From Clostridium saccharobutylicum DSM 13864 (GTDB taxonomy: Bacteria; Bacillota; Clostridia; Clostridiales; Clostridiaceae), in NCBI RefSeq assembly GCF_000473995.1, contig NC_022571.1, forward strand, positions 1,948,501-2,012,500: a DNA stretch of 64,000 bases. The letters are read 5' to 3'. This document shows positions 8,510 through 16,365 of the stretch, piece after piece. The notes beneath the pieces are model-generated. The model was not told the DNA's origin, ran no database searches, and saw nothing but the letters and a program-made list of their open reading frames with translations. The first letter of the stretch is position 1. The number at the start of each line of letters is the position of its first letter. The position numbers and the translations under genes are program-made.

Positions 8510-8542
8510 GGAGAATTTTAAAAAATAAGGAGGAATAATTTT

Positions 8543-9523
8543 ATGCATATACCTGACAATTATTTAAGTCCCTCAACTTGTGCGACTTTTGGAGCTGTTA
8601 TGCTGCCAATATGGAGAAGAGCAAGTTTAAAGGTAAAGAAAGAAATAACAAGGCAGAAAATGCCTCTTCTTGGTGTATCAGCCGCATTTTCATTTCTAAT
8701 TATGATGTTTAATTTACCTCTTCCAGGAGGAACTACAGGACATGCTATTGGAGGTGCTCTTGTTGCTATTTTGCTTGGACCGTATTCTGCTGTTTTTTCA
8801 GTTACTATAGCGCTTGTAATTCAAGCATTGTTTTTTGGTGATGGAGGAATTTTAGCATTAGGAGTAAATTGTTTTAATATGGCTTTTGTAATGCCATTTA
8901 CAGCATTTTATTTATTCAAAATCATAAAAAAAATATTTAAAAATAAAAATGGGGAATATATTGCAGCTTTTTTAGGTGGTTATATTTCTGTTAATGTAGC
9001 AGCTTTATGTGCATCAGTTGAGTTTGGCATTCAACCATTGCTTTTCAAGGATGCTTCAGGATTACCATTATATAGTCCTTATGGTTTAGGTATATCTATT
9101 CCAGCTATGATGATACCTCATTTATTAGTAGTTGGAATTTTAGAAGGAGTAATAACTGTTGGAGCGTACAGCTATATAAAAAAATCATCACCAGATGTAA
9201 TATACAAAGGAAAAACAAATAAATTAAAAATTTTCTACATTGTAATAGGAATTCTTATATTAGCTACTCCGTTAGGACTTTTAGCAAGTGGAACTGCATG
9301 GGGAGAATGGGGAGCAGAAGAAATAAAGAATCTTATAGGATTTGTACCTAAAGGAATAGAAAATGGATTTCAATTTAATTCTCCAATGCCAGATTATAGT
9401 GGAGGAATTTCAAATGAGTATCTTGGTTATATTGTATCTGCTTTAGTTGGTGTAATAATAATTCTAATTATTTTCAAGATTTTAGGAAAAATAAATTTGA
9501 AGAGAAAGATAAAAGGAGATTAA
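8543..9523 (+). CDS. cbiM: ECF transporter substrate-binding component CbiM/NikM with fused N domain
   Basis: A 326-residue membrane protein that captures Ni2+ or Co2+. The N-terminus MHIPDNYLS is diagnostic: Met1-His2 and further His residues coordinate the metal. The CbiM core (residues about 1-220, six or seven helices with GGTTGHAIGG) is followed by a PDGLE-like CbiN segment (about 225-326) with a periplasm-facing loop and a final helix, so M and N components are fused. The cbiQ ATG directly follows its stop codon. The lar genes downstream argue for nickel rather than cobalt; this is inference. Confidence 0.93.
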   Translation: MHIPDNYLSPSTCATFGAVMLPIWRRASLKVKKEITRQKMPLLGVSAAFSFLIMMFNLPLPGGTTGHAIGGALVAILLGPYSAVFSVTIALVIQALFFGDGGILALGVNCFNMAFVMPFTAFYLFKIIKKIFKNKNGEYIAAFLGGYISVNVAALCASVEFGIQPLLFKDASGLPLYSPYGLGISIPAMMIPHLLVVGILEGVITVGAYSYIKKSSPDVIYKGKTNKLKIFYIVIGILILATPLGLLASGTAWGEWGAEEIKNLIGFVPKGIENGFQFNSPMPDYSGGISNEYLGYIVSALVGVIIILIIFKILGKINLKRKIKGD

Positions 9524-10312
9524 ATGATTCCAGAATGGCTTTCAGAAAAAGATGATTACATTCCAAAGGAAGAAAAAAGTTTATATATAGAAAAGAGTAT
9601 TTTTTCTTTCATTAGGATAATTTCTATAATAAGACAAAATAAAAATGAAAATAAATTAATTTATCTAATAAACCCAACCTTAAAGGTTATAAGTAGTATA
9701 ATAATGGTATTATGTGTATCTATTTCAAGAAGTTTTATTTACTTATTATTAATTGATATATATGTTTTGCTTAATCTTTTTCTCATGGAAAAGAAATCTA
9801 GAAAAAGAATATTTTTAAGAAGTTTGATATTTCCAGTTATGACTTTAATAGCATTAATACCATCTATACTGTATGGAAATATATATAATAGTTTAATGCT
9901 TTTTCAAAAATTAATTATAACTATATTAATTATGAATTTGTTATCTCATAATACTAAATGGAGCGAAATTAGTAAATCACTTAAATTATTAAAAATACCA
10001 GATATATTTATATGGATTATGGATATAACCATAAAATACATTGTTCTATTAGGAGAATATTCTATTAACTTGCTATATGCACTAAAACTTAGGTCAATTG
10101 GTATAACGTCTAATAAATATAATTCTCTAACAGGAATAATGGGAAATTTATTCATAAAATCTTATAAAATGAGTGAAGAGATGTTCAATGCTATGGAATG
10201 TAGAGGCTTTATAGGAGAATATACCGCAAAAATTAATTTTAAACTTAATAAAATTGATTATATATATTGCGCAATAAACATAATGTTAATTATTTTATTT
10301 GTGTACTTATAA
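9524..10312 (+). CDS. cbiQ: ECF transporter transmembrane component CbiQ/NikQ
   Basis: A 262-residue T-component of the energy-coupling-factor transporter, with five or six hydrophobic helices. The cytoplasmic coupling helices typical of CbiQ are visible: YALKLRSIG near residue 185 and MEECRG-like AMECRGF near residue 225, which contact the ATPase. The start codon abuts the stop of cbiM, so the two are translationally coupled. Its stop codon is followed at once by a family B palindrome. Confidence 0.9.
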   Translation: MIPEWLSEKDDYIPKEEKSLYIEKSIFSFIRIISIIRQNKNENKLIYLINPTLKVISSIIMVLCVSISRSFIYLLLIDIYVLLNLFLMEKKSRKRIFLRSLIFPVMTLIALIPSILYGNIYNSLMLFQKLIITILIMNLLSHNTKWSEISKSLKLLKIPDIFIWIMDITIKYIVLLGEYSINLLYALKLRSIGITSNKYNSLTGIMGNLFIKSYKMSEEMFNAMECRGFIGEYTAKINFKLNKIDYIYCAINIMLIILFVYL

Positions 10313-10313
10313 T

Positions 10314-10405
10314 TAAGGCATATTCAAAAAAATAACAAGCCCATCTGCCAAGCCTATTTTTCATCATGGCATTTTGGACTTGTTATTTTCTTTAATATTC
10401 CTAAG
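10314..10405. repeat. Family B palindromic repeat, copy B1
   Basis: Ends AAGGCATATTCAAAAAAATAAC and GTTATTTTCTTTAATATTCCTAAG pair imperfectly, and inner arms AAGCCCATCTGCCA and TGGCATTTTGGACTT pair as well. It lies between cbiQ and cbiO and could reduce readthrough within the operon. Confidence 0.78.
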
Positions 10406-10455
10406 CATAAAGACAATAAATCAGTCTTACTAAAAATTAAGGAGAATTATTCAAG

Positions 10456-11181
10456 ATGATAAAACTGCAAAACATTTCATTTACATACAAGAATAAAACA
10501 GCTCTTGATAATGTAAATGTCCAAATAGAAGAAGGGGAAGCTATAGCTATTATAGGTCCAAATGGAAGTGGAAAGTCTACATTTTTAAAAGTTTTAAATG
10601 CAATTGTTTTTTCAAGCAATGGCAAGTATATATTTGATAATACCGAAATAAATGAACATAGATTAAAGGATACTAAGTACTTAAAACTATTTCATAAAAG
10701 ATTAGGATTCGTATTTCAAAATTCTGATGCTCAGCTTTTTTGTTCTACTGTCTTTGAAGAAGTAGCATTTGGACTTATGCAAATGGAGCTGCCACATGAA
10801 GAAGTAAATAAAAGAGTGGATGATTGCCTTAATCTTCTAAGCATAGAAAAATTAAAAGATGAACATCCATATAATTTAAGTGGAGGAGAAAAGAAGAGAG
10901 TTGCAATTGCTAGTGTTTTAGCTATGAATCCAGAAGTAATGACTTTAGATGAACCTATGAATGGTATAGATCCAAAGGGAAAAAGATTTTTGAAAGAATT
11001 ATTAATAGGTCTAAATAAAAGCGGCAAAACCATAATTTGTGCAACTCATGATTTTGAATATATAGAAGGTGTTTTTAATAGGGCTATAGTCTTTTCAGAA
11101 GACCATAAAATAATAAGAGATGATAAATATGAAAATGTACTAGAGGATAAAGATTTTTTAAGAAAATATAATATTATATAA
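10456..11181 (+). CDS. cbiO: ECF transporter ATPase CbiO/NikO
   Basis: A 241-residue ABC ATPase that energises the nickel/cobalt transporter. The Walker A is GPNGSGKST (about residue 35), the Q-loop FQNSDAQLF is the form typical of ECF ATPases, the ABC signature is LSGGEKKRVAIA, the Walker B is VMTLDEPMNGID, and the switch His is in CATHDFE. It ends at residue 241, shorter than the usual 270-280 of CbiO, so the C-terminal dimerisation tail is reduced. It lies downstream of cbiQ across a family B hairpin. Confidence 0.92.
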   Translation: MIKLQNISFTYKNKTALDNVNVQIEEGEAIAIIGPNGSGKSTFLKVLNAIVFSSNGKYIFDNTEINEHRLKDTKYLKLFHKRLGFVFQNSDAQLFCSTVFEEVAFGLMQMELPHEEVNKRVDDCLNLLSIEKLKDEHPYNLSGGEKKRVAIASVLAMNPEVMTLDEPMNGIDPKGKRFLKELLIGLNKSGKTIICATHDFEYIEGVFNRAIVFSEDHKIIRDDKYENVLEDKDFLRKYNII

Positions 11182-11211
11182 ATTTAATATTAGACAAGCT
11201 ATTACAAAGTC

Positions 11212-11276
11212 CCGCAATGAGAATAGAGCGTAGGTGAATCCTAGCCGAAATTAGATATATTAAATTCTCATTGCGG
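11212..11276. repeat. Hairpin between cbiO and larC
   Basis: A perfect 13-bp inverted repeat, CCGCAATGAGAAT at 11212-11224 and ATTCTCATTGCGG at 11264-11276, has a 39-nt loop that contains CCGAAATTAG, a motif also found at the base of family A. It lacks a T run, so it is more likely a processing or structured element than a simple terminator. Confidence 0.7.
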
Positions 11277-11318
11277 AACTCTATATTAAAATTTCAAAAG
11301 TTAAGAGGAGTGATAAAC

Positions 11319-12638
11319 ATGAAGATTTTATATTATGATTGTTTCTGTGGAATAAGTGGTGATATGAATTTAGCAGCACTTATAGATTTAGGAGTTCCTA
11401 AAGAATATTTAATTAAGGAACTTTCAAAACTTAATTTAAATTCTGAATATGAAATAAAAATTGAAAAGTCTGCGAAACTTGGAATAACAGGAACAAGGGT
11501 AGATGTTATATTAAATAATGAATTAAGTAATAATGCACATATCCAAGATAAAGATTTACATGAACATAATTATGAGGAACATGTTCATAATCATTCTCAT
11601 TGTGATAGTGAACTTCATCATGACGAAAATAACCATGAGCATGGTCATAGTCATGAAGAACATACTCACAATCATGAACATCATCACAGGAACTTAAGGG
11701 ACATAGAGGAAATAATAAATTCAAGTGATTTAAGTGATAAAGTTAAAAAAATTAGTTTAGATATGTTTATGAGAGTTGCAGAAGCAGAAGCAAAAGTTCA
11801 TGGAAAAACTATATATGAAGTGCATTTTCATGAGGTAGGAGCTATTGATTCAATTGTAGATATGGTAGGGGCAGCTATTTGTTTAGATTATTTAAAAGTT
11901 GATAAAATTATTGCATCTCCAGTTCAAGTTGGAGGAGGATTTGTTAAATGTGCTCATGGGATTATGCCAGTACCAGCACCTGCAACAGTAGAAATTTTAA
12001 AGAATATTCCTATGAATACTGGAATTGTACAATTTGAAACAACCACTCCTACTGGTGCAGCAATACTTGCATCCAACGTCAAAGAATTCACTTCAAAGAT
12101 TGATTTTTCAATTAAGAAAATAGCATATGGGATAGGCCATAGAGATTTAGAAATTCCAAATGTATTAAGAGTATATTTAGGTGAAAGTGAAAAAACAGAA
12201 AAATTAGAAAACCAGTATATACTTGAAACTAATATAGATGATATGAATCCTGAGATTTATGGATATATAGAAGAAAAGCTCTTTGAAGCAGGAGCTTTAG
12301 ATGTATTTAAAACACCTATAATTATGAAAAAGGGAAGACCAGCGATAAAATTAAGTATGTTAATTAATGAAAAAATTGAACAGGAAGTTTTAAAGGTTAT
12401 TTTTGAAGAAACTACTTCAATAGGTGTTAGAAAATATATGATTGAAAAAATAATGCTAGATAGAGAATTTTCAAAAGTAGAAACAGAGTACGGAGATATT
12501 ACAATAAAGAAATCTTATCATAAAGGAAAATTGGTGAAATATAAACCAGAATATGAAGAATGTAAATCTATAGCAAAAGAAAAAAATATATCTATAGATA
12601 CAGTATATAAATCAGTTTATAGACAAGATATAAATTAA
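11319..12638 (+). CDS. larC: Nickel pincer cofactor nickel insertase LarC
   Basis: A 439-residue LarC (DUF111). The protein inserts nickel into the pyridinium thiocarboxylate pincer in a CTP-dependent step. The N-terminus YYDCFCGISGDM and the segments HFHEVGAIDSIVDMVGA and MPVPAPATVEIL are diagnostic. A His-rich insert (residues about 76-125, many HEH/HNH runs) probably holds nickel. LarC1 and LarC2 regions are in one uninterrupted frame, unlike Lactiplantibacillus plantarum where a frameshift joins them. ATG 11319 is preferred with AAGAGGAGTG upstream; the ORF extends to a TTG at 11271 inside a hairpin. Confidence 0.94.
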   Translation: MKILYYDCFCGISGDMNLAALIDLGVPKEYLIKELSKLNLNSEYEIKIEKSAKLGITGTRVDVILNNELSNNAHIQDKDLHEHNYEEHVHNHSHCDSELHHDENNHEHGHSHEEHTHNHEHHHRNLRDIEEIINSSDLSDKVKKISLDMFMRVAEAEAKVHGKTIYEVHFHEVGAIDSIVDMVGAAICLDYLKVDKIIASPVQVGGGFVKCAHGIMPVPAPATVEILKNIPMNTGIVQFETTTPTGAAILASNVKEFTSKIDFSIKKIAYGIGHRDLEIPNVLRVYLGESEKTEKLENQYILETNIDDMNPEIYGYIEEKLFEAGALDVFKTPIIMKKGRPAIKLSMLINEKIEQEVLKVIFEETTSIGVRKYMIEKIMLDREFSKVETEYGDITIKKSYHKGKLVKYKPEYEECKSIAKEKNISIDTVYKSVYRQDIN

Positions 12639-12682
12639 GGCACAATCAAAAATAAAGTTATGTGTGAGAGGTGGAGACATAG

Positions 12683-13498
12683 ATGATAAAAAATGAAAAG
12701 TATACTGAATTAATAAAATATCTTAAAGGTTTAGGAAAAGTAGTTTTAGCATTTTCAGGTGGAGTAGATAGTACTTTTTTACTTAAAGTAGGTAAGGAAG
12801 CTCTTGGAGATAATTTAAAAGCGGTAACAATAATGTCGCCATATATTCCAAAATGGGAAATTGCAGAAGCAGAGGAACTTGTCAAAGAACTAGGAGTGGA
12901 ACATGAAATTATAAAAGCTCCAATCATTGATTCAATTAGGTACAATCCAGAAGATAGATGTTATCTTTGCAAAACAGCAGTATTTAATATGATATTGGAT
13001 TTAGCTAAAAAGCAAGGTTATGATTGCGTTATTGATGGCACAAACTTCGATGATATAAGTGATTATAGACCAGGTTTAAAGGCATTGAAAGAACTATCAG
13101 TAAAAAGTCCACTTTTAGAATGTAAAATAACTAAAGCTGAAATAAGAGCTTTTTCTAAAGAATTAGGACTTAATACTTGGGACAAGCCACCATATGCTTG
13201 TCTATTAACAAGAATACCATATGGCAATGAATTAAAGGAAGAAGATTTTGTAAAGATAGAAAATGCAGAAAAATATATGATGAGCATAGGATTTAGAGCC
13301 ATTAGAGTTAGATGTCATGGAGATTTAGCTAGAATTGAAGTAAATAGAGATGATAGAAGTAAGTTATTTAATGAAGAACTTTTAGACACAATTGCTAAAA
13401 ACATAAAAGAATGTGGATTTAAATATGTATCTTTAGATCTTCAAGGTTATAGAGTAGGAAGCTTCAATGAAACTATAGATATACAACCAGGGATTTAG
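12683..13498 (+). CDS. larE: ATP-dependent sulfur transferase LarE
   Basis: A 271-residue PP-loop enzyme that adenylates the cofactor precursor's carboxylates and replaces them with thiocarboxylates. The PP-loop is FSGGVDST (residues 24-31). Cys173 in PPYACL corresponds to the sacrificial cysteine of L. plantarum LarE; here a CxxC pair, Cys93 and Cys96 in DRCYLCK, is also present. Three cysteines are the pattern reported for LarE enzymes that carry an iron-sulfur cluster and act catalytically. The gene lies 44 bp after larC, with a family B half-site between. Confidence 0.93.
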   Translation: MIKNEKYTELIKYLKGLGKVVLAFSGGVDSTFLLKVGKEALGDNLKAVTIMSPYIPKWEIAEAEELVKELGVEHEIIKAPIIDSIRYNPEDRCYLCKTAVFNMILDLAKKQGYDCVIDGTNFDDISDYRPGLKALKELSVKSPLLECKITKAEIRAFSKELGLNTWDKPPYACLLTRIPYGNELKEEDFVKIENAEKYMMSIGFRAIRVRCHGDLARIEVNRDDRSKLFNEELLDTIAKNIKECGFKYVSLDLQGYRVGSFNETIDIQPGI

Positions 13499-13514
13499 AA
13501 TTATGTGTTGATCA

Positions 13515-13706
13515 ACCGAAATTAGAAATATTTTTATTCCGAAAGGCTATGAAAATGTCGCTTAAGGTTCTAAGCCATAGGTTGTGCCCAATTTAGCATG
13601 TTCCCACTTTCAGTATGACAAGCTAAATTGGAACAACCTATAGCTAAGAACCTTTAACAGCTCATTTTCAAATGCTTTCTTCATAAAAATATTTCTGATT
13701 TCTAGT
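13515..13706. repeat. Family A long inverted repeat, copy A2
   Basis: Base motifs are CCGAAATTAGAAATATTT on the left and AAATATTTCTGATTTCTAGT on the right. Inner arms TAAGGTTCTAAGCCATAGGTTGT and its complement enclose the tip GCATGTTCCC...GACAAGC, the reverse-orientation form of the GCTTGTC...GCATGC tip. The element separates larE from larB. Confidence 0.85.
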
Positions 13707-13876
13707 ATAATCACCATCTTAAAGTTTAGTAAGTGTTTATAGATATTTCATAACGACTTATGTAAAAAATACTGGAACTTTTTCAGCGACCTCATTTAAG
13801 AAGTAGGTATCTATCTAGTAAATAATGAAATATAAAAGTTAATCAATATTAACCTGATAAAGGTAGGAGAAATTTA

Positions 13877-14623
13877 ATGAATAAAGATGAAATTAAAAAT
13901 TTATTAGAATGTGTTAAAAATAATAAGGTAAATATAGAAGAAGCTCTTGAGAAACTAGAAGATTTACCTTTTAAAGATTTGGGTTTTGCCAAAATAGATA
14001 ATCATAGGGAAATTAGAGTTGGTTATCCTGAAGTAATATATTGTGAAGGAAAGACAGTAGATCAAGTTAGAGATATTGTTAAATTTATGATTACAAAAAA
14101 TAATAATATACTAGGTACTAGAGCTACTGAGGAAATGTATAATGCTGTGAAGGAAATATGTGAAGAAGCAGAGTACAACAAACTTGGACGAACAATAACA
14201 ATTAAGAAAAAGGAACAGCTTCTTACAGATAGCTATATAGCTATTGTTGCAGCAGGAACTTCTGATTTACCAGTTGTTGAAGAGGCATATGAAACAGCTA
14301 AAATACTTGGAAACAGAGTTGAAAGAATAATTGATGTTGGTGTTGCTGGCATTCACAGACTTTTTTCAAGATTAGATGATATTAGAGGAGCAAAAGTTGT
14401 TATAGTGATTGCAGGAATGGAAGGGGCTTTGGCTAGTGTTATAGGAGGTTTAGTAGATAAGCCTGTAATAGCAGTACCAACTAGTGTAGGATATGGAGCA
14501 AATTTTGGAGGAATTTCAGCACTGCTTTCAATGTTAAACAGTTGTGCTAGTGGGGTTAGTGTAGTAAACATCGATAATGGATTTGGTGCTGCTTATAATG
14601 CTAGCATAATTAACAAGTTATAA
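13877..14623 (+). CDS. larB: Nickel pincer cofactor biosynthesis protein LarB
   Basis: A 248-residue LarB, which carboxylates and hydrolyses nicotinic acid adenine dinucleotide to start pincer-cofactor synthesis. The C-terminal two thirds are homologous to AIR carboxylase PurE: AAGTSDLPV (about residue 127), GVAGIHRLF and VIAGMEGALASVIGGL with PVIAVPTSVGYGANFGG. The order larC-larE-larB differs from larA-E of L. plantarum. A family A element of about 190 bp sits upstream, so it may have a separate transcript. Confidence 0.94.
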   Translation: MNKDEIKNLLECVKNNKVNIEEALEKLEDLPFKDLGFAKIDNHREIRVGYPEVIYCEGKTVDQVRDIVKFMITKNNNILGTRATEEMYNAVKEICEEAEYNKLGRTITIKKKEQLLTDSYIAIVAAGTSDLPVVEEAYETAKILGNRVERIIDVGVAGIHRLFSRLDDIRGAKVVIVIAGMEGALASVIGGLVDKPVIAVPTSVGYGANFGGISALLSMLNSCASGVSVVNIDNGFGAAYNASIINKL

Positions 14624-14635
14624 TTTAAATATAAT

Positions 14636-14700
14636 TAAGAAATTGATTGATATGTTACTTTAATTGAGTTAGATAGTACATTAATGGATAAGATTTAAAC
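14636..14700 (+). pseudogene. Collapsed copy of HAD gene start
   Basis: The nucleotides from 14636 (AAGAAATTGATTGATATGTT) to about 14691 align almost base for base with 6546-6602 in the intact HAD gene (AAGAAATTTGATGGATATGTT onward). Stops occur in every frame. The terminator that follows at 14728 resembles the terminator of the HAD gene. The middle of the gene is gone. Confidence 0.65.
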
Positions 14701-14727
14701 AAAAAAAATCATCTGATTTATAGGGAC

Positions 14728-14764
14728 AGTATATAGTTTTGTATTTTATACAAAACTATATACT
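14728..14764. terminator. Bidirectional terminator between larB and helicase gene
   Basis: A perfect 16-bp stem, AGTATATAGTTTTGTA with TACAAAACTATATACT, has a 5-nt loop. It lies between two convergent genes. Its sequence is close to the terminator at 7385-7440. Confidence 0.8.
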
Positions 14765-14772
14765 CCTTATTA

Positions 14773-15996
14773 TTAATTATGAAATTTAGATTTATCAAAT
14801 TTATTATTGTAGGATTTACTTTTAGCTTTTTCTTGCTTTTGTTCAGAATGATAATTAGAATCTTCTATAGCTCCGCCAAATACCTTCTTTTCATGGAATT
14901 TAATATTAAAATCTTTTTCATACTTTTTGATTATGTTTAGTTGTTTAACAGTAGCTATGCAGATAGAAGTACCATGAGCATTACCTCTTGCAGTTCTACC
15001 AGCTCTATGTAAGTATTCATTTATTTTTAATGGTAAATCTAAATGGAATATATGAGTTACACCTTCAACATCAAGTCCTCTTGCAGTAACATCAGATGAA
15101 ACTAAAATTTTAATTTTACCATTTCTAAAACTTTCAATAGCAAGCTTTCTATCTTCTTTAGATATTTTACCAGTCATGGCAAAACAATCTTTACTATGGT
15201 AGTTAAGCTTAACTGTTGTTAATTCAATATCTTCATGATCATTAACAAAAATTATAGCTTTTTCAGGTTTAACAGCAACAAGTATTTTTCTTAAAGTTTC
15301 AAATTTATCTCGTCTATCGCAAACAAATAGCATATGTTCAATATTTGGGTTCATAGCTGGCTTATCTTCAGATTTTATTATAACGGGATCTTTCATTAAT
15401 TCTTTAGCAGTTTCTAAAGTTTCAAGTTTTATAGAAGCAGAGAATACCATAAGCTGTCTATCTCTCATTGTTGTTTTAATTATGTCTTTAGTTATTGCAG
15501 CTCTTTTAGGATCTAATAAATTATCAGCTTCATCTATAACTATTGTCTTTATTGTATGAGCAGTTACTTTTTTCTTTCTGATAAGATCAAGTATTCTTCC
15601 AGTAGAACCAACAATTATATGAGGTTTAACTTCTTTAAGTTTTTTTATTTGATTATTTATATTAACATCGCCAATAATACATAAAGAAGTTACAGGAACG
15701 CTAGAATTATTAGCAAGAAGTTTAATTTGTGCTTCTATTTGAAGTGCAAGTTCATGTGTTGGAGCTAATACTATTGCTTGCATTTCTCTTTTTGAAGTAT
15801 CAATTTTGTGAAATATAGGAAGTAAATAAGCTAATGTTTTACCACTACCAGTAAATGCTTCTCCAATAATATCTTTGTTTTCAAGGGCAGGAATAATAGA
15901 TTCTGCTTGTATTAAAGTTGGGTCAGTTATCCCTTGTTTTTTTAGGCCCTCTATTATATTTAAATTTAAGTTTAAGTCATTAAAAGTTTTGTTCAT
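14773..15996 (-). CDS. DEAD-box RNA helicase
   Basis: A 407-residue ATP-dependent RNA helicase with the two RecA domains only plus a short basic tail. Q-motif region IIEGLKKQGITDPTLIQ, Walker A FTGSGKT, VIDEADNLL as the DEAD box, and HRAGRTARG as motif VI are present. Motif III is SAS rather than SAT, a conservative change. ATG 15996 is chosen because AGGGAG lies upstream of it; the ORF could extend to 16032 without a ribosome binding site. It likely unwinds RNA in ribosome assembly or decay. Confidence 0.93.
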   Translation of the reverse strand: MNKTFNDLNLNLNIIEGLKKQGITDPTLIQAESIIPALENKDIIGEAFTGSGKTLAYLLPIFHKIDTSKREMQAIVLAPTHELALQIEAQIKLLANNSSVPVTSLCIIGDVNINNQIKKLKEVKPHIIVGSTGRILDLIRKKKVTAHTIKTIVIDEADNLLDPKRAAITKDIIKTTMRDRQLMVFSASIKLETLETAKELMKDPVIIKSEDKPAMNPNIEHMLFVCDRRDKFETLRKILVAVKPEKAIIFVNDHEDIELTTVKLNYHSKDCFAMTGKISKEDRKLAIESFRNGKIKILVSSDVTARGLDVEGVTHIFHLDLPLKINEYLHRAGRTARGNAHGTSICIATVKQLNIIKKYEKDFNIKFHEKKVFGGAIEDSNYHSEQKQEKAKSKSYNNKFDKSKFHN

Positions 15997-16365
15997 TAAT
16001 ATCTCCCTTACAATGTTATTTAAAATGAACAATTACTTTGCTACTATAAATTGTTCATAGTCAATTAATTATATCCTTATTATGTTCATTTTTCTAGTTA
16101 AACTTACATTTATGGTATATAATCATTTAGAACTAACAAATATATATTAAATTTTATTGGTAAAGTTAAGGCATAATCAATATTTTATAAGGAAAATTTA
16201 ATAATATAGGTTTAACAATTAAAATGTAGGATTTAAAATGTAGAATATAAGTCCAAATTTCACATGAGAAATTTGTGAGAAAATATAATTTTAGAAATAA
16301 CAAAGTAATTTGTTGAATAACACATTGTAAATTCTCAATTAACAAAGGTGAGGAGAAATTAAAAT
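15997..16365. other. Divergent AT-rich intergenic region with family B half-site
   Basis: No gene is visible between the two divergent DEAD-box helicase genes. At 16167-16182 there is a degenerate end of family B (TTAAGGCATAATCAA) with no matching partner. A family B end this degenerate is marginal. Confidence 0.4.

Noticed and set aside
11506..11724. Antisense ORF rich in His/Tyr within larC
   Set aside because: It is the mirror of the His-rich codons (CAT/CAC repeats) on the other strand.
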